In this document: piece after piece, positions 1-8,070 of the stretch | Numbering within the stretch: the stretch's first letter is position 1 | Layout of the letters: each line of letters opens with the position of its first letter | Source of the DNA: Candidatus Limosilactobacillus excrementigallinarum | GTDB taxonomy: Bacteria > Bacillota > Bacilli > Lactobacillales > Lactobacillaceae | Assembly (NCBI GenBank): GCA_019117445.1 | Contig: DWZS01000023.1 | Span: 1 to 40,121 of the forward strand | Length of the DNA stretch: 40,121 nucleotides | Direction of reading: 5' to 3' | Notes under the pieces: generated by a model | Seen by the model: only the letters and a program-made list of their open reading frames with translations | Databases searched by the model: none | Told to the model about the DNA's origin: nothing | Program-made: the position numbers and the translations under genes

Positions 1-21
1 GAAAATGATAAGATAGTGGTG

Positions 22-90
22 CCCATAAAGGTCCTTCTTTCTAATGGAATGTTGTAACGACACCATTAAAGACCTTTATGGGTTTTTCTG
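22..90 (+). terminator. Long-stem hairpin with T-run
   Basis: A perfect 12-bp stem pairs 22-33 with 71-82 and is followed by TTTTT on the plus strand. Inside the 37-nt loop a second short pairing (ATGG with CCAT) can form. It would terminate a plus-strand gene lying left of the window, converging on phoU. The minus-strand side has no T-run, so it is a poorer terminator for the pst operon. Confidence 0.6.
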
Positions 91-140
91 TCCACTAAAA
101 TGTTCAACTTAAATTTTACAATCTGCCATTATAAAAGGAA

Positions 141-172
141 AAAATCCCATTAATAAATTACCGAAGGTAATT
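141..172 (-). terminator. Candidate pst operon terminator with cUUCGg loop
   Basis: AATTACC (156-162) and GGTAATT (166-172) form a perfect hairpin. Read on the minus strand, the loop is the very stable cUUCGg type. A run of six T follows after a gap of about 10 nt (positions 138-146 read in reverse). It lies 34 nt past the phoU stop and is the best terminator candidate for the pst-phoU transcript. The gap before the T-run makes it atypical. Confidence 0.45.
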
Positions 173-205
173 CATCAACAGGATTTAGTGTAGAGCCAGC
201 TATTT

Positions 206-916
206 TTAGTTAGTATGATGTTCGCGCAGTTTACGTTCCACAAGATGGTGGTCAGCTTTACCAGGATTCAGTTCAACGAGTTCTCCAGACCCGCTATAGA
301 TAATCCATTCGGCTAGGTTCACAATGTGGTCACCCGCCCGTTCTAAGTAACGAATTACGTTGAGGTAGGTTTCATACGAAGTGACATGATCATTGCTAGC
401 TTTTAAAGCGGCAATAATTTGTTTTTGTTGTTCAACGTAGAGAACATCGACTTTTAAATCTTCGTTCGCAACTTTGTAGGCCGTCTTCTCATCTGTGAAA
501 ACGTAGGCGTCCATGATTTGTTCAAGCATTTTACGGACGATCATCATCATTTGTTGAATATTATCTTGAATTGCTTGGTCCTGATAATGATCGGCCATGC
601 GGACAGTACATTGGGCAATGTGCGAAGCGTAATCACCAATTCGTTCGATGTCAGTACTAGCTTTGAGGATACTAATGATTTTACGGAAGTCTGCGGCAAC
701 CGGTTGCTGCAATGCCATTAGTTTTAAAGCCTGTTTTTCTAAATTAACTTCATCAGTGTTAATATGCGAATCACCAGACAAAACTTGTTTAGCAAGTTCT
801 GGATCGTGGTTGGTGAATGCTTGTGTAGCTTGGTAGATTTGTTCACTTGCGTCAATCCCCATTTCCATAAAGTGGCTACGTAGTCGTTTTAATTCATCAT
901 TAAAAATTTCGCTCAT
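206..916 (-). CDS. phoU: Phosphate transport accessory/regulatory protein PhoU
   Basis: A 236-residue protein, the usual PhoU length. It carries the two repeated metal-binding signatures of the family: ERIGDYASHIA at about residues 91-101 and ERAGDHIVNLAEW near residue 195. PhoU is a cytoplasmic all-helical protein that restrains the PstSCAB transporter and, in bacteria that have it, PhoR signalling. It is the last gene of the pst operon, 11 nt after pstB, with an AGGAGG ribosome site at about 921-927. No phoR-type kinase is present here, so any effect on phosphate signalling would have to go through the orphan regulator at 4502 or a distant kinase; that part is inference. Confidence 0.95.
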   Translation of the reverse strand: MSEIFNDELKRLRSHFMEMGIDASEQIYQATQAFTNHDPELAKQVLSGDSHINTDEVNLEKQALKLMALQQPVAADFRKIISILKASTDIERIGDYASHIAQCTVRMADHYQDQAIQDNIQQMMMIVRKMLEQIMDAYVFTDEKTAYKVANEDLKVDVLYVEQQKQIIAALKASNDHVTSYETYLNVIRYLERAGDHIVNLAEWIIYSGSGELVELNPGKADHHLVERKLREHHTN

Positions 917-927
917 GGATCGGCCTC

Positions 928-1689
928 CTAACCAAATTTACCGCTCAGATAATCGGCGGTCTGTTTTTTCTGAGGGTTCATGAAAATATCTGCAGTTTGA
1001 TTATATTCAATTAATTCACCTTGGTGCAAGAAGGCGGTCCAATCAGCAGAACGCGATGCCTGCTGCATGTTATGAGTCACCATAATAATGGTGAAGCGCT
1101 TTTTGAGGTGCACAAGTGTATCTTCAATTTGGGTTGTCGAGATGGGATCCAATGCACTAGTTGGTTCATCCATGAGAATAATTTCTGGTTCAACGGCGAG
1201 AGTGCGCGCAATACAAAGTCGTTGTTGCTGACCACCAGATAGGGCCAGAGCACTTTTCTTGAGAGAATCTTTGACTTCGTCCCATAAGGCAGCTTGCTTT
1301 AGACTTGTTTCAGCACGTTCTGCTAATAATTTACGATCTTTAACCCCAGCTAAACGTAGTCCATACACAACATTATCGAAAATTGATAGGGGGAAGGGGG
1401 TTGGTTGCTGAAAGACCATCCCAATTTGTTGTCGAACCCGATAGATGTTTACTTTGGGTTGATTAATATCGACATCGTGGAAATTAATTTTACCAGTAAC
1501 CGTAGCTAAGCCATCGTTCATCCGATTAAGGCTGCGGAGAAGCGTGGACTTACCAGAACCAGATGCACCAATCAAAGCAGTAATTTGATTTTGGGGAAAT
1601 TTCATTGAGATATTTTCAATCACCGAATGGTCACCGTAAGCGACACCGAGTGCCTCAACAGAAATTGCGGGATTTGAAATGTTAGTCAT
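928..1689 (-). CDS. pstB: Phosphate ABC transporter ATP-binding protein PstB
   Basis: A 253-residue ABC ATPase that energises phosphate import through PstC/PstA. Visible motifs: Walker [10 protein letters not shown] at 41-49, Q-loop near 94, ABC signature LSGGQQQR at 150-157, Walker B IILMDEP at 170-176 and switch histidine H206 in VTHNMQQ. The family length is about 250-270, so it is complete. It lies 13 nt after pstA and 11 nt before phoU on the minus strand. Many lactobacilli carry tandem pstB1 and pstB2; only one copy is present here. Confidence 0.97.
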   Translation of the reverse strand: MTNISNPAISVEALGVAYGDHSVIENISMKFPQNQITALIGASGSGKSTLLRSLNRMNDGLATVTGKINFHDVDINQPKVNIYRVRQQIGMVFQQPTPFPLSIFDNVVYGLRLAGVKDRKLLAERAETSLKQAALWDEVKDSLKKSALALSGGQQQRLCIARTLAVEPEIILMDEPTSALDPISTTQIEDTLVHLKKRFTIIMVTHNMQQASRSADWTAFLHQGELIEYNQTADIFMNPQKKQTADYLSGKFG

Positions 1690-1702
1690 TGAGTATCCTC
1701 CT

Positions 1703-2590
1703 CTATTTGATTAATCCTTGTCGTCGACTAAGCCGGTGAGCGATAAAGCGAGCTAATAAGTTGAAAAATAGAATCGTTAGTAACAGGATTACGACTGCTC
1801 CATTTGAAATTGCTCGAGCATCAGGAACTAATCCTTCGTTATTAACTTTCCAAATGTGGACAGCGAGCGTTTCTGCCGGGCGCAGCGGATGCAAAAAACT
1901 AGTTGGACTAAACGGGTTCCAATTAGAGTAACTAATTACGGATGAACTTTGACCGGAAGTGTAGATTAATGCGGCAGCTTCACCGAAAATTCGTCCAGCA
2001 CTAAGAATGGTTCCCGTCATAATTCCTGATAATGCTGCCGGGAGAACAATTTTAGTGGTTACCCGCCATTGAGACATTCCTAGTCCCAGACCAGCTTGTC
2101 GTTGTAATGATGGAACTTGTTGCAAGGCGTTTTCGCAACTTCTGGTTAGTAGGGGGAGATTTAAGATTGTTAGTGCCATCGCACCAGCAAGTAGTGAGAA
2201 ATCCAACCCCCATTGGATCACAAAGACTAAGTAGCCGAAGAGGCCGACCACTACTGACGGGAGAGAACTAAGCACTTCCATGGCTAGACGAATTAAGTTC
2301 GTAAATAAGTTTTGTGGAGCATATTCACTCAAGTAAATTGCGGCACATAGTGCTAGCGGGACGGAAACGAGCATTGTTAAGAAGAGTAGGTAAACGGAGT
2401 TAAAAAGTTGATCACGGATGCCACCGCCACGGCTAAAAGATTCTGCTTGACTAGTAATAAAATGCCACGAAATATTGGGTAAACCAGTGATTAGTAGATA
2501 GCCAAGGAGGGATAGGATTAGGACACCAATGAGAGCGGAGAAACCAAGAATAATGATGGTTGCGATCCGATCAATTTTAATGGGACTCAT
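1703..2590 (-). CDS. pstA: Phosphate ABC transporter permease PstA
   Basis: A 295-residue, strongly hydrophobic protein with about six predicted membrane segments. The cytoplasmic EAA-type loop lies in the second half ([19 protein letters not shown], then [12 protein letters not shown]). With PstC it forms the membrane channel of the high-affinity phosphate importer. Its ATG overlaps the pstC stop by 4 nt (ATGA), so the two permeases are translationally coupled. The order after PstC and before PstB, and the loop sequence, fit PstA. Confidence 0.95.
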   Translation of the reverse strand: MSPIKIDRIATIIILGFSALIGVLILSLLGYLLITGLPNISWHFITSQAESFSRGGGIRDQLFNSVYLLFLTMLVSVPLALCAAIYLSEYAPQNLFTNLIRLAMEVLSSLPSVVVGLFGYLVFVIQWGLDFSLLAGAMALTILNLPLLTRSCENALQQVPSLQRQAGLGLGMSQWRVTTKIVLPAALSGIMTGTILSAGRIFGEAAALIYTSGQSSSVISYSNWNPFSPTSFLHPLRPAETLAVHIWKVNNEGLVPDARAISNGAVVILLLTILFFNLLARFIAHRLSRRQGLIK

Positions 2591-3492
2591 GAATGATGGG
2601 CTCCTTTCCGGTTAACTAAGTGAATCAGGAGGTTAAAAGCTAGGGAGAGAACTAATAAAATGAGGGCTAGCGACCACAGAGCGTTGTTTGCGGGGGTCCC
2701 CATCACGGTGTTCCCGATTCCGGTGGTGAGTACACTGGTCAATGTTGACGCCGGCTCGGTTAATCCGTGGGGGATCACGGTCGTATTACCAATCACCATT
2801 TGTACTGCCAGCGCCTCACCGAATGCCCTTGCCATTCCGAAAATCATTGCAGTTAGAATGCCACCCTTTGCGCTAGGTAAGATTATCCGGGAAATAGTTT
2901 GCCACCGGGTCGCTCCAAGACCGGCTGAAGCCATGCGGTATGACTTAGGAACAGCGTTTAGACTGTCAATGGTCATCGAAGTCATTGTTGGCAGCACCAT
3001 TAAGAAAAGTACCACAATGGCTGCCAAAATTCCGAAGCCCGTCCCACCAAACATTTTTTGCAAAAATGGAATCACAACGGTGAGCCCAACGTAACCATAA
3101 ACGACGGATGGAATTCCAACTAGGAGTTCCACAATTGGTTGACAGATTTTGTAAACTTGTTGCGGCAAGATTAGGCTCATTGCGATGGCTACGACCAATG
3201 CTAGTGGGAGTGCAATGATCCCGGCTAACAAAGTAACCAATAGCGAGGTAACAATCATTGGGAGGGCGCCGAAAAGATTTTGTCCTGGTTTCCAGATTTG
3301 GCCAGTTAGAAAGTCGATTAATTTGACGTGATCTTGAGTAAAAAGGGCAATCCCTTGGTAAGTTAAGAAGACTATGATAGTAATTACTAAAGTTGCGATG
3401 ATGGTGATTGATAAAAAGCTAATGATTTTACCAGTTACTTCCTGATAACTTTCTGCAGAAGGACTAGTGAGCTGTTTTGACCATTTTTTCAT
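2587..3492 (-). CDS. pstC: Phosphate ABC transporter permease PstC
   Basis: A 301-residue membrane protein. The N-terminal tail is cytoplasmic, with a first membrane helix at about 25-50 and a conserved permease loop (ASAGLGATRWQTISRIILPS, then MARAFGEALAVQM). It partners PstA in the phosphate channel. It lies 2 nt downstream of pstS and overlaps pstA by 4 nt, within one operon. Length and motifs match the family with no sign of truncation. Confidence 0.95.
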   Translation of the reverse strand: MKKWSKQLTSPSAESYQEVTGKIISFLSITIIATLVITIIVFLTYQGIALFTQDHVKLIDFLTGQIWKPGQNLFGALPMIVTSLLVTLLAGIIALPLALVVAIAMSLILPQQVYKICQPIVELLVGIPSVVYGYVGLTVVIPFLQKMFGGTGFGILAAIVVLFLMVLPTMTSMTIDSLNAVPKSYRMASAGLGATRWQTISRIILPSAKGGILTAMIFGMARAFGEALAVQMVIGNTTVIPHGLTEPASTLTSVLTTGIGNTVMGTPANNALWSLALILLVLSLAFNLLIHLVNRKGAHHS

Positions 3493-3494
3493 AC

Positions 3495-4367
3495 CTATTT
3501 TTCCTCAATAATTTGGTTATTAGCGGTTTTTTTAACTTTCATATCATGAATGCTAATGTAATTTGTGGAGTTAACGAGGTGCTGCTGGATAGCTGGCGAT
3601 TGCATGTAGCGAATGAACTGTGTTGTTGCCGAGTTGGGATTTAGTTTGGTGTACATATGCTCATATGACCACAACGGCCAACGGTTGGTAGTAATATTGG
3701 CTTTAGTTGCCTTAAAATGATTCAGTTGGAGTGACTTGACGCGTTGATTAACGTAAGAACGGGTGATATAACTAATTGCTCCGGGAGTATTGGCGACGAT
3801 TTCTTTTACCGTACCATTAGAATCTTGTTCTTGGCTGGTGACTTCTTCATCGTTCTTTTTAAAAACGGTTTGTTCAAATGCTACTCTGGTACCACTACCG
3901 TGGGCACGGTTAATAACGGTGATTTTTTCATTCGGACCACCCACCTGTTGCCAATTAGTAATCTTTCCGGTGAAGATTTGCCGAAGTTGTTCCAGGGATA
4001 GATTATCCACTGGTAAATTCGGATTAACAATTGGGACAATCCCAGCTACTGCCACCACATGTCCGCGCAACTTTTTAGCGTTAATCCCATTTTGTTGGCT
4101 AGCGAAGACGTCAGAATTACCAACATCAACGGCGCCTGCTTGAACTTGGCTGAGTCCCGTTCCCGAACCGCCACCTTGAATGGTAATGTGAATTCCAGGA
4201 TGTTTTTGCTGATATTGGTGCGCAACAGCCTCAGTTAAGGGCTGTAGGGCTGTTGAGCCGACGATACTAATTTTTTGTGGTTTAGTTTGGTGACGGTTCG
4301 TGGCCCAACCAACAATGATGAAGGTGACGATAATGAATGCTGCACCAGCACTTAGCCATTTTTTCAT
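3495..4367 (-). CDS. pstS: Phosphate-binding protein PstS
   Basis: A 290-residue extracellular solute-binding protein, first gene of the pst operon. Phosphate-contact motifs are visible: GSTAL at 37-41, GGGSGTG at 65-71 and HGSGTR at 156-161. The N-terminus is KK followed by a hydrophobic stretch (about residues 6-21), but there is no cysteine, so no lipobox. The protein is predicted to stay anchored by an uncleaved N-terminal helix or to be secreted, unlike the usual lipoprotein PstS. A good ribosome site (AAAGGAGT) precedes the ATG. The promoter region holds TTTACA repeats (see 4441-4490), so induction under phosphate limitation is likely. Confidence 0.94.
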   Translation of the reverse strand: MKKWLSAGAAFIIVTFIIVGWATNRHQTKPQKISIVGSTALQPLTEAVAHQYQQKHPGIHITIQGGGSGTGLSQVQAGAVDVGNSDVFASQQNGINAKKLRGHVVAVAGIVPIVNPNLPVDNLSLEQLRQIFTGKITNWQQVGGPNEKITVINRAHGSGTRVAFEQTVFKKNDEEVTSQEQDSNGTVKEIVANTPGAISYITRSYVNQRVKSLQLNHFKATKANITTNRWPLWSYEHMYTKLNPNSATTQFIRYMQSPAIQQHLVNSTNYISIHDMKVKKTANNQIIEEK

Positions 4368-4440
4368 TAATGTGACTCCTTTAAAATATGCAGAAAGTAA
4401 TTGTCACTGCATGGATTTCATGGTACAAAAGAAGCATATC

Positions 4441-4490
4441 AAGCGGATGTAAATATTTAGTTGTTCGAATGTAAATGTTATGTAAATTAT
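4441..4490. promoter_or_regulatory. Pho-box-like array of 11-bp-spaced TTTACA repeats
   Basis: On the minus strand (towards pstS) TTTACA occurs at plus positions 4481-4486, 4470-4475 and 4448-4453, with starts 11 and 22 bp apart. The missing slot at 4459-4464 holds a degenerate unit (ACAACT), so four units fit one 11-bp register. This matches the Bacillus PhoP binding pattern (TT-A/C/T-A-C/T-A repeats separated by 5 bp). A TATGCT, 9 bp after the last unit, could be the pstS -10. The array ends only 15 bp before the start of the divergent regulator gene. Confidence 0.75.
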
Positions 4491-4501
4491 GAGAGGGAGC
4501 C

Positions 4502-5221
4502 ATGGTGAAGAAGTTTCTACTGATGACTCAGCAACCAGCATTGGTTGAGCAAATAAAATTAATTGCCCAAAAAGCGCAGTGGCAGGTTGAACAGGTCACC
4601 ACGCCGACAGGTTTAGTGGTGAAGCTAGATGGTGATCAATACCACGGTGTTTGGTGGGATCTAACAAATGTTAATCTTGACACTACAATTGCTACGGTGA
4701 CCTTGATTCGTGATCAGGTAACGGGACCTATTATGATTATGGCGCGAAAATTGACCAATCGCGTAATACAGAAATTGTATCAAGCACGGGTTGACGATGT
4801 GATATTACTTCCTTTCCACGGAGCAGTATTAACTGCTCAAACTAAGCAACGCCTATGGGTTTATAGTCGCCTAACACGGCCAAAGGTTGTTGCAATGGAG
4901 CATAATCATCCGCTCCATGTTGAAGATCAACAACAAGTGGGTGAATGGAAGATTGACGAAAAGAACTATTTGGTGACAAAGCACGGTCAACAGATTCAAT
5001 TAACACCGAAAGAATTTCAGCTATTGACATATTTGGTCAATAATCGTGGACAAGTATTAAGTCGCGATCAGTTAGTGAATGGAGTTTGGGGATACGATTT
5101 ACTGGAGACTTCACGGATTGTTGACATTCACATTAGTCATTTACGTGATAAGTTAGAGGATGATTCTCAACATCCGGTACATTTGTTAACTGTTCGTGGG
5201 TTTGGTTATAAGCTCGTATAA
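4502..5221 (+). CDS. Orphan OmpR/PhoB-family regulator with degenerate receiver domain
   Basis: A 239-residue protein. The C-terminal half (about 140-239) is a standard winged helix (LTPKEFQLLTYL, VDIHISHLRDKLE, VRGFGYKLV). The N-terminal half follows the receiver fold, and Asp53 (GVWWDLTNV) aligns with the phospho-acceptor. Other catalytic residues are lost: the acidic pair becomes MTQQ (8-11), the Thr/Ser region reads IMARKL, and the switch lysine in DDxxxKPF becomes leucine (DDVILLPF). It is divergent from pstS across a Pho-box-like array, so it is a good candidate regulator of the pst operon and of itself. No histidine kinase lies next to it. The start could be ATG 4502 or the adjoining GTG 4505. 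Confidence 0.88.
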   Translation: MVKKFLLMTQQPALVEQIKLIAQKAQWQVEQVTTPTGLVVKLDGDQYHGVWWDLTNVNLDTTIATVTLIRDQVTGPIMIMARKLTNRVIQKLYQARVDDVILLPFHGAVLTAQTKQRLWVYSRLTRPKVVAMEHNHPLHVEDQQQVGEWKIDEKNYLVTKHGQQIQLTPKEFQLLTYLVNNRGQVLSRDQLVNGVWGYDLLETSRIVDIHISHLRDKLEDDSQHPVHLLTVRGFGYKLV

Positions 5222-5226
5222 AAAGA

Positions 5227-5270
5227 GGCGGGTGGTAGAAACCATTATGGCTTCTATCACCCGCCTTTAA
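5227..5270. terminator. Bidirectional terminator between regulator gene and dltD
   Basis: A 14-bp stem (5227-5240 with 5252-5265, one G-T pair) has a GGCGGGTG core. TTT follows on the plus strand and CTTTTT on the minus strand. It sits between convergent genes and can serve both. Confidence 0.85.
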
Positions 5271-5279
5271 TATTAGGCC

Positions 5280-6575
5280 TTATTTAATTTGATGATTACT
5301 CTTGAACTGCTTTAGGTTTGCCTTAGTTGGATTCAGGTTTAACCATTCCTTAGAGAGAAATGCATCATTCATATGATACTTAGGCTTCGGCTGCGATTGT
5401 TCTAAGAATGGTGCAGTTTGGCGATCAAAGTCAACCCAACCTGCCCATCCGATATGGATCGTATCCTGCATGAACCCATCTTGATTACCTTTATGGGAGT
5501 AATCGACGATGTTATTAAATCCTTGAGAGCGCAATTGCGTTTTAATCTTGCGTACTGTGCGGTAATACATTGGCATGGACATCCCTGTGTGTTTTTCCCA
5601 TTTAGCATTCACCGGTGTAATCATAAAGATCACATTTGTATTGGTTTTATGGAACTGATTTAATACCACTTCCAAATCCCCATATTCTGGTGACTTTGTG
5701 TAGTCAAAATGCTTTTGGGAATTAGCGGTGCTCTTGATATGTCCACGCATCCGTCGGTTATAGAATGAATTCAAAACCCCGAAGTTATTGTTACTAGAAG
5801 CCCGGTCATGTTGCTTAATTGCTGCCGCTGTTAAATCAGCGTAATTAAGTTGTTCAGGAAGGAGCCGTGCTTTCGGCTTAATTCGCCGATCGTAGTTATC
5901 CTTGATAAAGAACCCAGAGAAGAGATTATCTTCATGGTGCAAGAGCGTAATCTTTGAATTGATTACCCAGCGATCCCACTTGCTCAAGGATTGTCCCTTA
6001 CTAATCTTATTAGCGTAACTACTAATTGATCCGTCATCACCCAGTAATTGGATTAGACGTTTAGCAGTATAACGATCGTAGGCCGATTGTGGGTTAGCTT
6101 GCCGTAACCACATTAAGTTAGCGTAGGCACCGTTATAATATTTAAAAGCGGATGGCATTACCCCACGCTTGACGAACCATTGTGGGGAAATAACGTAAAC
6201 AGCCTTTTTACCTTGCATTTGTTGAGGCATCATTGCCATGTTAAACAGTTGGGGCAATGATTGTGTCCCCCGAGAACCAAACATAAACGGCCGGTAGGAA
6301 TGATACCTTTCAGCCATAACCGCAGGATGGTAACGATCCATCCGGTTAAATTCACTAGAACCAAAAAATGGAACATATTTCGAGTGACGACCGCTGAGGG
6401 CCTGAACCTTTAAGGAACGATTTTTAAAAACCGTTGGGCTCAGGGAAACCGCAGCTCGTTGTTCAGTAGCAGCAGAATGACGACCAGACCATGGTAAGCA
6501 AAAGAAGATGAATGCTAATAATGCCGCAACAATCACTGGGCCAAAAATTGACCACAGCTTTTTCTTGTTAGTCAT
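5280..6575 (-). CDS. dltD: D-alanyl-lipoteichoic acid biosynthesis protein DltD
   Basis: A 431-residue protein with one N-terminal membrane helix (about 9-30) and an extracellular SGNH-hydrolase-like domain. The nucleophile motif FFGSSEF is at about 71-76, and the D/H part lies near the C-terminus (DTIHIGWAGW). DltD completes transfer of D-alanine from the DltB/DltC pathway to teichoic acid on the outer face. It is the last gene of dltXABCD and overlaps dltC by 8 nt. The protein is complete and a shared terminator follows at 5227-5270. Confidence 0.96.
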   Translation of the reverse strand: MTNKKKLWSIFGPVIVAALLAFIFFCLPWSGRHSAATEQRAAVSLSPTVFKNRSLKVQALSGRHSKYVPFFGSSEFNRMDRYHPAVMAERYHSYRPFMFGSRGTQSLPQLFNMAMMPQQMQGKKAVYVISPQWFVKRGVMPSAFKYYNGAYANLMWLRQANPQSAYDRYTAKRLIQLLGDDGSISSYANKISKGQSLSKWDRWVINSKITLLHHEDNLFSGFFIKDNYDRRIKPKARLLPEQLNYADLTAAAIKQHDRASSNNNFGVLNSFYNRRMRGHIKSTANSQKHFDYTKSPEYGDLEVVLNQFHKTNTNVIFMITPVNAKWEKHTGMSMPMYYRTVRKIKTQLRSQGFNNIVDYSHKGNQDGFMQDTIHIGWAGWVDFDRQTAPFLEQSQPKPKYHMNDAFLSKEWLNLNPTKANLKQFKSNHQIK

Positions 6576-6807
6576 TTTGTAATTCCTTTACCCGATCCGC
6601 AATCTTATCAACAGAACTCCAAGCACTCCGGTCAAATTCTGAAACGGGAACTTGGATATCAAATTCATCTTGAAGAGACAATAAGAATTGTACGGTCGCC
6701 ATAGAGTCTAAAAGACCGTCGGCATATAAATCTGCAGTGGTATCAGAGAAGTCACTTGCGTCACGACCAGTTGCTTGTGCTAATAAATCTTGAATTTGTT
6801 CTTTCAT
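6568..6807 (-). CDS. dltC: D-alanine carrier protein DltC
   Basis: A 79-residue acyl-carrier-type protein. The phosphopantetheine attachment serine is S35 in DGLLDSMATVQ. DltA loads D-alanine on the prosthetic group and DltB/DltD pass it outward. It overlaps dltD by 8 nt and is separated from dltB by 30 nt, with its own strong GGAGG site. It is acidic and of normal length. Confidence 0.97.
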   Translation of the reverse strand: MKEQIQDLLAQATGRDASDFSDTTADLYADGLLDSMATVQFLLSLQDEFDIQVPVSEFDRSAWSSVDKIADRVKELQND

Positions 6808-6837
6808 GATAATTCCTCCAGATATTTTTATATAAAG

Positions 6838-8070
6838 TTATTTCATTGCGGCGGGACTGAACCATAAGGTGTTCAAGAAGCCACAGAAGATTAAAAATCC
6901 GAAAACGACAAAGTTAAAGGTAATAAATCCAGCAATGAACTTAGTCAATTTAGTCGATTTAAGATTCTTGTAGTGTTTTCGCTTATAGCGAAGCCACCAG
7001 TCATTGATCACTAAGGCTAAGCCATGTAGGAATCCATATAGAATATAATACCATGTTACGCCATGCCAGAAGCCCATGACGACCATGTTTAACATGTAAG
7101 CAATGGATGATAAAACGTTCCGGTTTTTAAACCAGCGTTTTTTAGTGGCTAGGAACACAAAGCGCATGAAGATATAATCACGGAACCAGAACGACAGAGA
7201 CATATGCCAACGGTTCCAGAATTCCTTAATATTTTTAGAAAGGAACGGCTTATTAAAGTTCATTGGGGTTTCGACACCCATGATGTAACTAATGGCAACC
7301 GCGAATAATGAGTATCCGGCGAAGTCAAAGTATAAGTCACCGGTATAAACATAAGCAACGCCAACAACCCACCATGAAAGGTGTGGGGCATGTGCCATCG
7401 CTTGGCGTTGGAAATAAGGGAGCCATTGTTGAGCAAAGAAATAATCCACAACAAACTTGTATACAAATCCGATAAATAAATACAGAACCGCTTTTTGCAG
7501 TAAACTGAGATACTTTTCCCGACTAGGAACTTTTTTGTAATCTTTTGAAAAACGGCGGTATCGATCGATTGGCCCAGAAGTAATGGTTGGCATAAAAGCC
7601 ATGAACCGGACAAACTTCCACCAATTAAGATCTTTAACGGCACCATCTCTCGTTTCAATGATTGTTCCTGCAGCTCGGAAAGTTAAGTAAGAAATCCCCA
7701 AGAAGCCGAGGAGTGAATTATGGCCAACCATTGCGGGAGTGAATTTAACAATGATGATCGGCAAGAGCGATAAAAAGACGGTTATGTAAAAAACCATACT
7801 GTTATTTTGCTTTTGTCGGTAATGGAAGTACCACATTACTAAGCAAGTTTGGTAAATGATATAAACAATCAGCGAAGCAGCCTGTTTGTAGTTTTGACCA
7901 TCAAACATGAAGAAGATGAAGATAAAGCTAATGAGTGCTTCATACCATTCAAAACGTTTACCAAAGTAAAGGCCAATGCCCATTGGAACTAGGGCAATTA
8001 ACAAGTAAATAAAATACGAAGGGGTTCCATAGGCGGAGAAGTTTGGTAAGCTTGCAAACCAATTAATCAT
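6838..8070 (-). CDS. dltB: MBOAT acyltransferase DltB
   Basis: A 410-residue polytopic membrane protein of the MBOAT family that moves D-alanine from DltC across the membrane. The family histidines are present: H289 in FWNRWHMSLSFW and H336 in GFWHGVTW, at the positions described as essential in characterised DltB. Its ATG overlaps the dltA stop by one base (TAATG), giving tight coupling. The protein is complete. Confidence 0.97.
   Translation of the reverse strand: MINWFASLPNFSAYGTPSYFIYLLIALVPMGIGLYFGKRFEWYEALISFIFIFFMFDGQNYKQAASLIVYIIYQTCLVMWYFHYRQKQNNSMVFYITVFLSLLPIIIVKFTPAMVGHNSLLGFLGISYLTFRAAGTIIETRDGAVKDLNWWKFVRFMAFMPTITSGPIDRYRRFSKDYKKVPSREKYLSLLQKAVLYLFIGFVYKFVVDYFFAQQWLPYFQRQAMAHAPHLSWWVVGVAYVYTGDLYFDFAGYSLFAVAISYIMGVETPMNFNKPFLSKNIKEFWNRWHMSLSFWFRDYIFMRFVFLATKKRWFKNRNVLSSIAYMLNMVVMGFWHGVTWYYILYGFLHGLALVINDWWLRYKRKHYKNLKSTKLTKFIAGFITFNFVVFGFLIFCGFLNTLWFSPAAMK

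Noticed and set aside
91-205. Possible gene between the left-edge hairpin and phoU
   Set aside because: No open frame with a ribosome site on either strand; only the candidate pst terminator is seen.
2660-3094. 144-codon plus-strand frame inside pstC
   Set aside because: Antisense shadow of a permease; composition follows the pstC codons and no start signal is present.
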